A DNA stretch of 64,000 bases from Curvularia sp. ZM96 (taxonomy: Eukaryota > Ascomycota > Dothideomycetes > Pleosporales > Pleosporaceae). Each line of letters opens with the position of its first letter. Within the stretch, counting starts at the first letter, position 1. Of this stretch, positions 45,884 through 58,351 are shown piece after piece. A program made the position numbers and the translations under genes. Where the stretch lies: the NCBI GenBank assembly GCA_022457065.1, contig JAJGBQ010000005.1:930001-994000 (forward strand). Direction: 5' to 3'. The notes beneath the pieces are model-generated. The model worked only from the letters and a program-made list of their open reading frames with translations. It searched no databases and was not told the DNA's origin.

Positions 45884-47720
45884 CTATGCATGACTCCGAT
45901 GAGTTTCCTTCGGCACATCCAGCGTGTCCCGTCGTTTCGGTTCCCGGGAAGGACTCGTTTCCATTCGCGGCGTTTCTTGCACCGGTGGCGGCGAGCTGGC
46001 TCCAACGTCTGACGTTGACAGAACACTCGCTGCATACGTGCTGCTTGCTCTTGCTTCGCGATTTCGCTTGAAGTTTTGACTGGTGCTTGCCAAGTCCGGG
46101 TTGCGCAGGCCTTCTCCGGGTACTTCTGGGAAAGATCGCGTCGCCTCGTTGGTGCTGCTGTGCTCCAGATCGAGTTTCTCGTGTGCGGCGTCGCCGAGGT
46201 AGTTGCCGGCAGAGGTTAGCCATCTACGTACTTTGTGTCTACCGGCTGTGGGGTGATGGTCTTGACGATCTTCCTGACGGGTCCCGTCGGTTTGGACACT
46301 CTCAAGACCTGGGTGGGTGATAGTCGGGATCAATGCAATGTCGTTCGGTGACTCTGATCGTATGCCCAAGGCGTTGGCTTGGATAATTGTACTAAAGTTA
46401 GAGTTCCTTTGTGACATTGGAGAGCGCTGTGAAAGCGGAGATGGACATCGTTCGCTGCTATGACTGTGGCGTGACGAATTTGACTGCTCGCCTTGCGCCG
46501 TATCCCTATTTTCAGTAGCCTCCTCATCACTGGTTGACCACAGGATATACAGAGAGCCAATTGCGCCAAGTATTGTACCGGCTATAGGCGACCACTGCCC
46601 TGCAAAGTGTTAGGAAAAGGAGTCGAGTTGCTGAGTAAAACTTACCAAAAGAGCCCATGGGCTCCGTCATGTACCTCATTTGAGGGCTAAAGAAGTTCGC
46701 TTCGCCAATCCCTATTATCGCTAGTATCACCCCTCCAAAGAGAGGTATCTCAATAACGGTCAAAAATGATTGTACAAGATGATTGATGTTCCTTAATTCC
46801 CCAACTGTCATATTAGCGCCCTCAATACGGGCATCCAATTCCTCTACATGCCGCCGCCTCTTCCAGTTGGTTTCCAGGACCTTGTCCCAGGTGAAGATCA
46901 AGGACAGGATGGCCGGTATGCAGAAGCCTGCCGCCAAGAGCATTCCCGCATTGAAGGTCAGAATCTTGGGTACAGGAATGACATAGATGTCGGCTGCAGA
47001 GCCACCTCGAAGAGGTGACTTTGGACCTGCTGCTTCAGAACATGTTAAGTTGCAGCTGGGTTGCTGTCGTAAGAAGGCGGCGCTTCCTCGGGGTGAGTTT
47101 GCGTCGACGCTGATGTTGCAGACGGTCGGCGTCACTCGGTAGAACTCAACGCAGAGGGCCACTAAGCCCATAAGGATCAGAATCGTCCATAGAAAGATAA
47201 TGTTCCTTCCTGGAGTGTAAAAATACGTGCGCGAGAGTCGCACGGTGAGAGGTGCAGCCAGAATTCCAATTGCGCAAACTTGAAAGGCACCAAAGATATC
47301 TAGATCAACAGCTCCTACAGACGACACAGCTCAGACAAGGCTCTTTGTAGTTCTTGGAAATTCTTGGGGTGGTTGTACTGACCATTCTGGTGTGCAGACG
47401 CAAGCACGATGCAATGGAGCGCCGAGATGGCTGGAAGAATCAAAACGGCTGCCAAGCAGGTATTGCGCAACCACTCAGCTTTGCGGAAAGTAACACATGC
47501 TGCGACCAGGATGTAGTAGAGGATCTAGAGTTTGGTGTTAGTGGTGTGCTCGACCCAAGCCGGATATCTGGGAGTTACTGACGCGCGACCCGGCACCGTA
47601 ATTGGAAGAAATGGGCCAGGTACAGACGACCTGGAATATCACGCTAGTTGGGGAAGACGAGGGTGCAATAGTCGTCGTACTCGGCGTGGCAATGTCGGAG
47701 AGAGTTGCAGTAGCTGACAT
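45884..47720 (-). CDS. polytopic membrane protein of unknown function with long cytosolic tail
   Basis: Exons, in transcript order, 47720-47583, 47524-47383, 47314-46646 and 46599-45884 give 554 residues. About seven hydrophobic segments lie in residues 45-345: ILYYILVAACVTF, TCLAAVLILPAISALHCIVL, DIFGAFQVCAIGILAAPLTV, IIFLWTILILMGLVALCVEF, AGMLLAAGFCIPAILSLIF, IEIPLFGGVILAIIGIG and IAGTILGAIGSLYILW. A loop between segments 4 and 5 has three Cys and an N-x-T/S site (CNISVDANS, CNLTCSE) and may be extracytosolic. The last about 210 residues are hydrophilic, Ser/Arg-rich and presumably cytosolic. The N-terminal 45 residues are Thr/Ser-rich. No family was recognised. The introns (58, 68 and 46 bases) all preserve phase. 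It is divergent from the ArsB-like transporter gene. Confidence 0.72.
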
Positions 47721-48516
47721 GTTCACACCGTATCTTCACAGGGGGACAAGATGGAGACTGGCATTATGTACAGAGGATCCTGGCACAAAAAGCAGCCGCA
47801 TGTGCATTACGAACAGCGCAAGCAGGCAGATGTTTGTCCAGTGAGGCGACGGTGCTGAGAAATGCCAATTGTCTGGGGTAAGAAAGAACGCATCATTTAC
47901 CGGTGAGCGTTTCTGGTTGCTAAAGGGCGAAGCGTGGCGGAGCATTTAGAGCATGACCTGCCTGGGCAGCCGATCTTACCTCGGAGCACGCCTGATGATG
48001 TGAGGCCGCGACGGAGGGTAGTCCACCAAAATAGTCTGAGCAAGACTAGAAAAAATTAAAAGACCGGTGCGCTTGAAAAGGAGATGGACCGGGGGGAGGC
48101 TATGGCATTCTCTGGTGCTTGCCACTCGTTTTCGGTGAGAAGCTTGCCCTAGTCCAAGCCTGCAGCCCAACGAAGCATGCAGGCGGGCGCAGCTCTGCAT
48201 AGAACCCTCCTTCGATGCAGGTGTGAGCAAGCGCAGCTTGGCCGTTAGATTTCTCACTCTAGCTATACACCATCTACATTAACCTCGCACAAGACCTCGG
48301 GAGCCTCATTTGCATTCAATGCTCGCGTCGTGCGTCATCGCGACCACCAAATCTTGCTTCCACCAACGGCTTTTGTGGTGACATTTCCGCCCAGCGCACC
48401 GGCGCTCTACCACCCGTGAATCGGGCCTATAGAAAGCTTAGTCGCGCATATATCGACTTCTGGAATCCTTCTTCCCTTCTTTCCTCCAGAAACTACCTTC
48501 AGTGTAGACCCTGAAC
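47721..48516. promoter_or_regulatory. divergent promoter region, membrane protein / transporter
   Basis: 796 bases between the start codons of two divergently transcribed membrane-protein genes. C/T-rich sequence just before 48517 fits the transporter leader. No internal gene seen and no regulatory site assigned with confidence. Confidence 0.5.
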
Positions 48517-50773
48517 ATGTTCGCCGCGCGCGCGACGGAGCCAGAAAGGCCCAATCTCGATACCAACGAAATCAAGTCATGGCGCTCCATAGTCACGCTC
48601 ATTGTTTTTGTTCTGACCAGTAAGTCGAGTATGCGCGTTTACGGTCGCAAATGCCCCACTAACCCTCCATGTCTATAGATATTAATGTTTTGTTTCCCTT
48701 CCATATACCCATCTATGTACCGCGGGTAGCCTGGAAGTTATGTCTCGACGTGCTCAGTGGAATGCGCATCATTCCACCACCCCAGCATCCAACTAGAGTC
48801 CGGAATGGTCGGCCTGGTGCTTTTGTGCGATTCAACTTTCCCATGAACTTTATTACCGCTCCTTTGATCGCCGATCTCTTCTTGCTTGCCATTTTGGCAA
48901 TTGGGAAAAAAGAGGTAAGCGGCGGTACGCTTGGAGACCAAGGCATTGTCCCATATGACATTATGCTCTTCTTCCTCTCCCTTGCGTATATCGCAATCTC
49001 CGTTGATGCTTCTGGCTTGATCAGGTGGTTAGCCTTCAAAGTGCTGCAAAAGGGAGGGAAAGTAGGCCACAGGCTCTTCTTCTATCTGTACGCCTTCTTT
49101 TTTGGACTCACAGCTCTTATCGGCAACGATCCAATCATTCTTTCCGGCACCGCTTTTCTTTCGTACATGACACGCGTGTCAAGCAACATCAAGCACCCAA
49201 GAGCGTGGATCTTTACTCAGTTCTCCGTGGCCAACATCGCATCCGCGATTCTCGTCTCTTCGAACCCAACGAACCTTGTATTGGCGGGAGCGTTCAAGAT
49301 CACTTTTATCAAGTACACAGCCAACGTCATTGTTCCGGTCCTAGTGACAGGCATTGTGCTGTATCCATTTTTGCTGTACATCATCTTCCACGATGAATCT
49401 CTCATCCCAACCACTATCAAGATGGAGGATCTCCCAGATGAGCTCAAGGTAGGAAACCTGGATTATTTCAGCGGCCATTGCTAACGCGAGAATCCGACAG
49501 AACAAAAAACCAGTGAATCCGAACATCCCGTTCGCTAAAGGTGGACTCGATGACAGCGAGGTTGATCCCAACAGCGACAATGAGCAAGAGAAGAAGCAGT
49601 CTCTGGAAGAAGTCCTGAACCCATTTTTGGATCGGAAAGGCGCCATGTTTGGCGCAGTCCTTATGGCAGCCACTCTAGTGACAGTCCTTGCAATTAACGC
49701 GGCATCTACAGGCACACATGAGCGTCCTGTATTCTGGGTTACGCTACCTGCTGCATTCATCATGCTCTGCTTCGATCTCACCATGGGCTGGCTTAACAGA
49801 AAAGAGACGCGAAAAATCGCCCACGAAGGCCGGCTAAGAATGGAGACCGCACTCGCAGAAAGAGAAGAGGCAAGAAGAATGTCGGCTGCACAGAGAGATC
49901 TTGATGAGATAACTGCGCAGGGTACTCCAACTCCAAGTCAAACCCTGGATGAGAAAGCAAAATCAATAGCAGAGGCTTCTACCAACGGAAGAGGACAGGA
50001 AATAACACCAAGTGAGCCTACTTCGCAAGGAGACGAGAAGCTGGAAACGACCAAGAAGCCCGTACCCACCACCCTGACATCGCTCACTCAAGATGCATAC
50101 AGATGGGCACAAGAAACCTTCCCAACAACCATGACTGTATTCCACCACCTTCCCCTCGCCCTGGTCCCATTCGCCTTTTGCATGTTCGTCCTCGTCCAAG
50201 CACTCGTTACAAAAGGTTGGGTCCCTGTATTTGCACACGGCTGGGACCACTGGGTAGAGAAGACGGGAACTATCGGCGCAATCGGCGGCATGGGCTTCGT
50301 CTCAGTCATACTCTGCAACGTAAGTTTCCAGAACAGGACTCGGGAACTAGACTAACATGTCTCTGTAGTTTGCCGGCACAAACATCGGCACCACAATCCT
50401 CATTTCTCGTGTCATCCAGGCGTGGGAGGAGATCCACCGTCTGAACGGGCATCCCATTTCTGACCGCACCTTTTGGGGCACTATCTACAGGTATGCATAT
50501 TGATTGCAAGCAAGCCCGCATTACGAAGATAACTAACTCTACTCCAGCATGGCCATCGGCGTCAACTATGGCGCCTTCAGTCTCGCCTTCAGCGCCTCAT
50601 TAGCTGGTATGCTGTGGCGCGATATCCTCGGCAGAAAACACATTCGCGTCGGTGGTCTCGAATTTGCACGCGTCAATCTGCCCATTATCGCAATCACTAT
50701 GGTCGTTGGGTTGGTAGTGTTGGTTGGTGAGATTTACATCATCAGAAACAACGAGCCGTATTCGCTGTCTTGA
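48517..50773 (+). CDS. ArsB/IT-superfamily ion transporter
   Basis: Exons 48517-48619, 48679-49448, 49501-50319, 50369-50490 and 50548-50773 give 679 residues. The protein belongs to the ion-transporter superfamily that includes ArsB arsenite pumps and DASS/citrate carriers. About ten to twelve hydrophobic segments are present. The two family hairpin regions are seen as LTALIGNDPIILSGTAFLSYMTR...SANIASAILVSSNPTNLVLAGAF, and near the C-terminus as FAGTNIGTTILISRVIQ followed by SMAIGVNYGAFSLAFSASLAGMLWRDIL. A long charged cytosolic loop (about residues 285-490, with EREEARRMSAAQRDLDE) splits the two halves. Whether it moves arsenite, Na+ or an organic anion cannot be told. All splice junctions are phase-consistent; an internal one in SNPTNL is not needed. 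It shares a promoter region with the membrane protein on the left. Confidence 0.88.
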
Positions 50774-52110
50774 GATGCGGATATTGTTTTGACTACATTC
50801 AATCGCGCATCGATGGCCAGGGATAAGAAGTTTCGATGAAACATGAGTGGGAACGTTTCCCTTCCACCTTGAAGGGGAGATGGGTATACAGGCTCCGTCG
50901 AGTCCAGCGTCAAGACGACTCCGGTTCGCCATTGTTCTTAGTACTGTGATTGGTACAGACAAGCTTCCTCCCGACGAACTTCGTCTCGGACTCAATCGGT
51001 GCCCATCGTTCGTCCGCGAGAACTAAACGCCACACGATGATTAGCTGTGGCCCCCATCTTGTATCACCAACGAGAGCGAGCCTATGCTATGGGCAGCACA
51101 CTATAGGCGACCAAAAGGCAAGGGGGAATGGATGAGGGAAAGGGAGAGGGAAATGGAGCAAAAAAATAATTCCAATCGTATGATACACCGAAAGAAGAGT
51201 GAAGAAGATACATAGAGCTTTAGACCAAAGGAACGCAAGTATTAAACGCACAAAAGATCATATGTTGCACCATACGATATCCATCCCCCCCTTTTTTTTC
51301 ATCGTTAGCCCCTGAATACACTTCATACCTTTCCCTTGAACAGCCCTACACAAAAGTAACATCCTTTTCCCTGGCGATAAGACGAGAAAGATGAGAAAGC
51401 CGAGTATATACGTCGCAGCGCAAGCAGACACGCAAGCCACAACAGGTACAAATTGGCCATGAAATCGTAGACAGATTAAAAAACTCGTATTCTCTATTTC
51501 ATCTCTTCTTCTCTTTCTTCTTGTTCTCTCATACCCCAGACTATACAACCACTCGCGCCCAACTAACTAGCCGCGCCAAAAGAAAACCCCCCACAAAAAA
51601 AGAGACTATTGCGTAAATATACTCCCACGCTTCATTAAAGGCCCGCCCAAAGAACTAGGAAAGAAAAGAAAAAGCTCGCGCAACCTTTCCTTTTTCCCCA
51701 TGCAAAACGCCAAAGTGCAAAATTACTCTTAATTTTCCCTCCTTGGGTGCTTGAAAAGCAACCGATAAGACTAGACGGACAAACGCCTACCGCATACAAG
51801 AGAAGAATAAACAAAAAAGGGGAGATGCATATGTATACTTAAGGAAAAAAAAGCGGAGGAAATTTTTACCTCCCATGCTAGGGTAAACAAGCATGCTATG
51901 TTGGGTCATGTATGTACAAGAAGAAAGTAGTAGAAAAAACGTTGTCGCTGCGTGAGAAAAAAGGTGTGGGTGAGAGAGAGAGACGGATAGTGGTATCGTG
52001 CAGAGAGACAATCATACGAACCAAGCAGTTGCGGCACGGTCCGATTCAAGCAATTGGGAATGAGGAACTTTTTGTAGAAAGAAACAGGCGTGACGATACA
52101 GAGCCACAGT
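50774..52110. other. intergenic between convergent genes
   Basis: 1.3 kb between the transporter stop and the histidine kinase stop, with A- and T-rich tracts and purine runs (near 51970). No gene supported. Confidence 0.5.
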
Positions 52111-55100
52111 TTACGCTGCCGGCGACGTCAGCGGCGACGGTGGATGCGACTCCGTAGCTGCTAGTCTATCCGCTGTACGGGGTCCAGCAGCGAAAGGCGC
52201 CGCATCTGCCATCTTAGCAACCGCTTGCGTTGTTCCGTTTGACGAAGACGAGATATCGGCGACGGAGTTTGGCGGTGTTGTTTCTGTTTCTTCGGGAATC
52301 GTTTGGCAGTACGTTTTGAGTACGTGCTTGAGGGCTGGGCGGCGGATAGGCTTCGAGAGGAAAAAGTCCATGCCTGAATCGAGACATTCCTGGGATGGAT
52401 TGTTAGAATGTTGCGTAGATTTATAGCAGAACACAGACTACATACCTTTACATTGCTCTCCTCGGCATACGCAGTGAGAGCGACAATAGGCGCTGAGAAA
52501 CCGGATTGTCGGATGAGTCGTGTCGATTGTAAGCCGTCCAGGTTCGGCATTTGAACGTCCATGAAAATCAGATTGTACGGCGCCTGGCGTTCCATACTCT
52601 CCTTGACCTTGTCGAGTGCTTCCTGGCCGTCCTTTGCAACTGTAACATCATAGACGTCCTCTAGTTTCAGCATGCGCAACACGACTTCTTGGTTAGTCTT
52701 GTTGTCCTCCGCGACAAGCACCTTGACCTTGTCACCACGTTTCGTGGCTTCTGCTTCGACCCGCTTCATCGCCGCTACCTGCGAGTTCGGCGATTCGAGA
52801 GGCGCGTTCGAAGCAAAGAATGGTTGGCTGAGACCAACAAGACGGGGTTGGTTGTCTGCCTCGAATGCTACTGGACCCGGCGGTGCGGTAGCGGCCGAAG
52901 TAGCGATGCTGATAGGGCTGTTAGCCCCGGAGCGTAACGAACGGGCCGACCGCGCATCGTCGTGTGATCGACCACGCGGCGGTTCGTCGATCGACAGGCT
53001 TCGCCGCGGAGTTCCAGTCTCCATATTGACAATTCTTGAACTTGCGGTGCTGTCGGCTCGGCTTGCCACGTGCTTCAATGGAATCACCATGGTAAAGACA
53101 CTTCCGTGGCCAACCTCACTCTTGAGACCAATCGTGCCCTTCATCAAACCAGCTAGTTGCGAGCAGATACTCAAGCCAAGACCGGTACCTCCAAACTTCT
53201 TGCTGAGGCCCAAATCGCCCTGGACGAAAGGCTCGAAGATCTTGGAATGCAAATGCTCGGGAATACCTGGACCGGTGTCTTCGACTTCAAACTCAAATGT
53301 CAGCCAGCGTCCCGGTGGTGGTGTTGCAGCGCGCTCCTGAAGCATGTAATGTGAATACGCATTTCCCTTGTCTATGGCGTTGATTGCATTGGCAGTGTCG
53401 TAGTGGTTCGGGGTCGCTACCGATATTGACCCGACTTCAGAGGCTGATGCTCTAACGCGAGCTTTGGAGTTACGCGTCGAGCTCTGCCGTGACTGTACTG
53501 AAGCTTTGCGGCTGTTCGATACTTGGGCCTCACCAGGGCATCGAATCGTGAGCGTGACTGAACCACCCTGGGGCGTGAATTTGAGACTGTTGGACACAAG
53601 GTTGATCACCACCTGGAGTATTCGATGCTGGTCTCCGTACAAAACCATATCCTTCAACCGGCCAAGTCCAAAAGGTCCCAGATCACGTAGCTCATTGGGT
53701 CGACCGTTCTCATCCAGATTGTTCTCGTATGGTCCTTCAAACTCCACCAACAAGTTGATACCGCCCTCTCTTGCTTGCTTGTCGAAGATGGCCAGGACCT
53801 GGGAGCTGATATCTCGCAGGCGAAACTCCTTTTCGTCCAAGCTGAGCTGCTGTCCGACTTGATTCTTGCTGAACGTCAAGAGATCCGTCAGTAAATTCAG
53901 GAGCAAGTCTCCGCTCTTGTAGATGATGCCCAAAGACCGCCTCAGCTTGACAGGGTCGTCCTCTGACATGCAGACAGCACACATACCCAAGATGCCATTC
54001 AACGGCGTCTTGAGTTCGTGCGAGATGTTGGCGATAAAGAGCGTTTTGCTCTCATTCGCGGCCTCTGCAGCCCTTTTGCTTTGCTCCAACTCTGCCGTTC
54101 TTTGCGCCACCCTCTCCTCGAGTTTTTCGTACTGCATCATAAGCTCGTCCGTCATCTCGTTGAATGTGGCTGTCAAATCGGTGAGTTCATCGTGGATAAA
54201 GTGCTTGCGGTCCTTGACCTTGGCCGGGATGCGGAACTGTCTGCGCCTCTCTGCCTCCTTCTTCTCCGCTCGGTTGAGTTTGGCGTTTCTGCGGTAATGT
54301 ATGATCTGGCCAAAGAAGCCCTCCTTGCGAGCCAGTGCTGCATCGTCCAGATCATCGGGAGCACCGTCATTGTGCGAGCTAAAGTCGTCGTCTTCAAAAG
54401 ATGCGGGCGACACCGTCTTCTTAGTAGCGTCTCGTAGCCTTCTGATGGGTTGGCTGGAAAAGTGCGCCACTGGAAACGCAGCAATCAACATGGCGCCAAT
54501 GGTTCCAAAGACACAGGCGAGAATGATGTTGCGAAGACGGACAATGGGCTCCCAGACCTCTTTGCGTGTCTGCTCCACTATGATCATCCAATCAATCATG
54601 GGGCTCTGGACGATAGCATATCCAACAGCAACCTTGTCACCTCGTTCATTTTCTGTAGGAACGATGCTGCCAGCATTACTAGTCGCACCGGTCGCTTGGG
54701 TGAAGCCTTTACGGATAGCGGGGTATTCTGTCCAGTCGAAGGGTGGTAGGGCGAGGTCTGTGTCGTATCGCCCATGCCGCTGCAGGCCCTGTCTGTGCGT
54801 CGGTGGCATGACAAAGCGCACTTGCACATGCTCCGGAGGGGTCGGATGTTCGACATCCCACATGTAGCTGGAAGGGAACACGTTCGTAACATTGCTAGGG
54901 CCGAAGAGCAAGGTCAGTCCGCTTTTGTCAAGACCGTCGATGGCGTCCACGACATTGGTAATAAGCGTGGCATCCAGAACGGTGGTGAGCCATCCCAAAG
55001 TGTCTATATTAGATGTGTTGTTGATAATAGGTGCGGTAATGGAAACCAGGCTCAGAGAATCGTTGACACGATATGGGCCGAGGAACAGGTAACTTGTATT

Positions 55101-55790
55101 ATCGATAGTCCTTCCCTCAAAGTGCGCCTTGAATGTGTTGAAAGTCGAATTGAACGGAATGGACTGGACTGTAAATTTAGGATAGAGCTCGGGTATAAAG
55201 CCGTACTCGGGATCACCCAGGGTTGCGTTTTCACCGTTTGGTTTTTTGATGGGGAGCACAACGTCCACCATAGTGGCCGCGGTGCGGCTGAAGACGGCGC
55301 GCTCGGACGAGTCAAACGGGAAGATCTGCGCTTGTATAGCGACACGGGTCTTCATGTCGCCAGAAAAGATGGCATCATAATCTTCCACAACCCGGCTCCA
55401 GTTCTCTACCGAGTTGTTACCACGGTAGTAACGTCCAAGGGCGGCCTGCGGGGAAAGACGGTTGGCGGCTTGCTGAACGAGGATTTGCATAAGGGCCAGA
55501 TTCGAGGACAATTGCGCAGCTTTTAGCGCGGCGGTTAATGTAAGACGAGAGGATCTAGCACAGAGTCAGCGTTACGTAGACAAGACCCAAGATCCGACGA
55601 AAGCATACCGTATGTCGAGGACGAAGTCATGGTTGGTGAGCTAGCCATGTCAGCAAACAGGAGAAATCATTGCAAGGTGGTAATTTGTATATACCCATGT
55701 TGCGACTGCGATGACAGCCAGGCCTATGGTCGAGGCCAGCAGCACCAGACAGCCCAATTGCTCGCGGATGGGAATGCGCATCTTGGCCAT
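52111..55790 (-). CDS. sln1: Sln1-type hybrid histidine kinase (group VI)
   Basis: Exons, in transcript order, 55790-55695, 55640-55609, 55554-52446 and 52389-52111 give 1171 residues. Sln1 is a plasma-membrane osmosensor that passes phosphate through Ypd1 to Ssk1 and controls the HOG MAP-kinase path. Two transmembrane helices (about residues 13-32 and 386-405) enclose a 350-residue extracytosolic sensor. A HAMP region follows, then a coiled coil (YEKLEERVAQRTAELEQSKRAAE). The HisKA box NISHELKTPLNG has its phospho-acceptor H at about 555. The ATPase boxes are NLVSNSLKF, DTGPGIP and GTGLGLS. The receiver (about 985-1110) has its phospho-acceptor D at about 1042 in IFMDVQMPNLDG, and SKPIRRPAL supplies the conserved Lys. 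The fourth intron cuts the receiver between AEESNVK and ECLDSGMDFF. The tail is Ser/Thr/Pro-rich. Confidence 0.95.
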
Positions 55791-56792
55791 GTCACCTGGC
55801 GGCGCAGACAGCGGATGTTGTCAAAGGCAAGGGCAAGGGCGAAGACGGTCGTGTGTATCCCATTCCTCGCAGTGCCAGAGATTTAGATGGGGATCCGGGC
55901 CGCAGGCGTGGTTCGGTAGAGGGCAAGACGTGGTTCAGCGGAGGAAACGGCGTGGTGTAGAGCAAAGGTAGATGCGGACGCCAATTGTAAGCGAACAGCT
56001 AAGCCACAAGCGTAGGGACAGAGGCTGGGCGGGTTGCACGAGGATATATAATTGGGAGCAAGAGGCGTGGGGCCGCGGGCGACGGAAAGAGAGGATGAGA
56101 AACGGTGGCAGCAGAGCAGACGGAGCAAGCAGGACGCGGCGAAGTGGCTCTGGGTATGGCGCGACGGGGGCTGTACTGCACAGCTAGCGGGCGACTTTGG
56201 TGCTAGAGGCGCTGACCGTTGCGTCTGCGCTTGCAGGACAATACGGGTCGAGTGGACGAGGCCAAGACTGTCAAGAGGCGCCAGGGCTGGCTGGCCGTGC
56301 AACCGGAAAAGGCGGACGACGCGGTGACATGGACCCGATTCAGACGGGTGTTGTTTTGCTGGCTTAGGGAGCCGGCCTGTCATGGCACATGCATTCATCC
56401 AGCTACTCATTCATCAGCACAAGGCATGTCCGGGAGCGACTCGCTTGGCGTGGCGGCGACGGTCTGGCCTCTCCTCCCGGTCGAGGGATCGGTAGATGGG
56501 TTCCAATCGCTGCGATCGCGAGCCCACACCCCGGGCTAGCTGCTCGAAAAAACAACAAACCTGCAAATCCTTCGCTGTCGCGCTACAGCCATGATGATTG
56601 CCATGCCATGCGTCCCATGGCAAATCTCCAACACCTAGAACAACGCTGTCATGCAATCAATCGGTCCGCCCCGCTGTCTGTTTTGGCACTAGTCGCCTCC
56701 CCGTTGTAAATCGCTTGGCCCTCACTCCACATAGCACCATTCCTCACTCCATACAACCCCATTTCTCCACAACACCACAACACCACTCGTCC
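55791..56792. other. sln1 promoter and 3' flank of next gene
   Basis: 1.0 kb. The frames are short, mirrored on both strands and without signature. No gene seen. Confidence 0.5.
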
Positions 56793-57578
56793 TCAACCAC
56801 ACTGACCGTTGCTGTAATGTCTGCCCATCCGCCGGAAAAAATCCATCACCACCGCCACGCCGCACACGACTCTATCGCGGCCCTCGCGCCCGAGCCCTAT
56901 CAACCGCTCGTCGTAAATCTCCAGCACGCCAACTTCCTCGCCCTTGCGCGCCCGCATCCCCAGGCTAGAAAATGTAAACCGCGCAACCGTCATGTCATCG
57001 CTGTGGTCTTCCATCTCACCCAACACGAGCGCGACAACCGGCCCTCTCTGCAGCCTCCAAACCAGCGTCCGGCCCCCGCCCATGCTAACCGTCCAGTCTG
57101 TGAACCTGTCCGCCTCCATGTTGTATTGTGAGCTCAGCCCGTTGTCACCCGTGCATTCGAAATGCGCTCGCGGCCGCCATGGAAACCCGCCGTTGTTGTC
57201 AAACCAGATGCCCGCCATGCACATGATCCGCGAGCCCGGGAGCGTCTGCAGCACCTCCAAGTCTGGCTTCTTGGACGACAACGACGGTGAGATGCGGAAC
57301 CTGCTGTTGGCTGTGATGTGGTAGGTAGGACAGGCCGGCGCATCATCGTGGTCGTCCTGATCCAGTACTTCCAGCGTCTGTGTCCTGCGATCACACTGCC
57401 AAAGTCTGTACCGCACACAGCGTCCAGTATACGTGATATGATCGCTATTCCCATCACCGCCATCGTAGCCCGGTACTCTCGGCATCGCTTCATCGTAGCT
57501 CGGAGGCGCATCGTCCTCATCATCCTGGCTCTCATCCCCACTTAGCCAAATCCGCTCATGCAGCTGCCTACTCGTCAT
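56793..57578 (-). CDS. hypothetical protein with PPxY motif
   Basis: A 261-residue intronless frame. The N-terminus is acidic (DESQDDEDD) and contains PPSYDEA at residues 25-31, a canonical PPxY ligand for WW domains such as those of the Rsp5/Nedd4 ubiquitin ligases. The rest is strand-rich with short turns: TYTGRCVRYRLWQCDRRTQTLEVLD, ACPTYHITANSRFRI, IWFDNNGGFPWRPRAHF, DWTVSMGGGRTLVWRL and VVALVLGEMED. This pattern suggests a single beta-barrel-like domain, possibly tubby-like/DUF567-like, but I cannot prove it by eye. No signal peptide or membrane helix. A WW-ligase substrate or adaptor role is inference from the motif. Confidence 0.62.
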   Translation of the reverse strand: MTSRQLHERIWLSGDESQDDEDDAPPSYDEAMPRVPGYDGGDGNSDHITYTGRCVRYRLWQCDRRTQTLEVLDQDDHDDAPACPTYHITANSRFRISPSLSSKKPDLEVLQTLPGSRIMCMAGIWFDNNGGFPWRPRAHFECTGDNGLSSQYNMEADRFTDWTVSMGGGRTLVWRLQRGPVVALVLGEMEDHSDDMTVARFTFSSLGMRARKGEEVGVLEIYDERLIGLGREGRDRVVCGVAVVMDFFRRMGRHYSNGQCG

Positions 57579-58351
57579 GCTGACTGTTTGCTAATATCCG
57601 GCCTTCTTACATAAGTCCAACCAAAGTGCCCAGATAATTCTGCGTGTGTATGTGTGTGTGCTACCAACGTAAGCAAACCAAAGTCTTTCGTCTCGTACGA
57701 TAAAAAGCCCATCTGCTGCGCATGTTGCGAGGCCGAGCTGCCTTGTTTAGATAGTTGTCCAAGTGCCAAGCCATGACGAGAGAACTAGCCTATACAGGCC
57801 ATGTTGCGACGGTCCATCTTTAGTCATCCCGTTTACACGCGTGTATGAGTCGCGTGATTCCTGCAGCCAAAGGCGAGCCAATCTCGCCACGTGAAAAAAG
57901 GCTGCTTGTCGGATGTCCGGGGCAGACATGAATTACTTCCGCAATGTTTCAGAAGAAACTATCATCAAAGCAAGTAAATCGAATACAAGAGAGTGGCGAA
58001 TCCGTCTAGGTAACATCTACACATGCTTTCTATTCTTCAAATACACCCTATCAAACATTCAAGTACACACCCACATCAATCTACGTGATAGCCACACACC
58101 ATGCTCGCAAGGAGAAGAAAAAAAAAGAAGCAAAGTGAAAAACCGCCTTGATCATCTAAGATCGGGTATCAAAACAGTATACTAGACCGTAGAAAAGAAA
58201 AGGACGAAAATATAACAGTAAGTAAGGGAGGGAAGAAAAGGAAAACCCCGTCCTGTCTAGTACCACATGTCGAAGATACAGAAAAAAAGGTGAAAGAAAA
58301 AAAAAACACTCTCCCACATCCCACCGCAAATCTCCCCACACAGATGAGTGT
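57579..58351. other. intergenic, no gene seen
   Basis: 773 bases. The left part is the promoter of the PPxY gene, with a CCAAT box at 57878-57882 and a CACGTG at 57888-57893. The right part is A-rich and fits the 3' UTR of the SNF2-RING gene. Confidence 0.5.
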
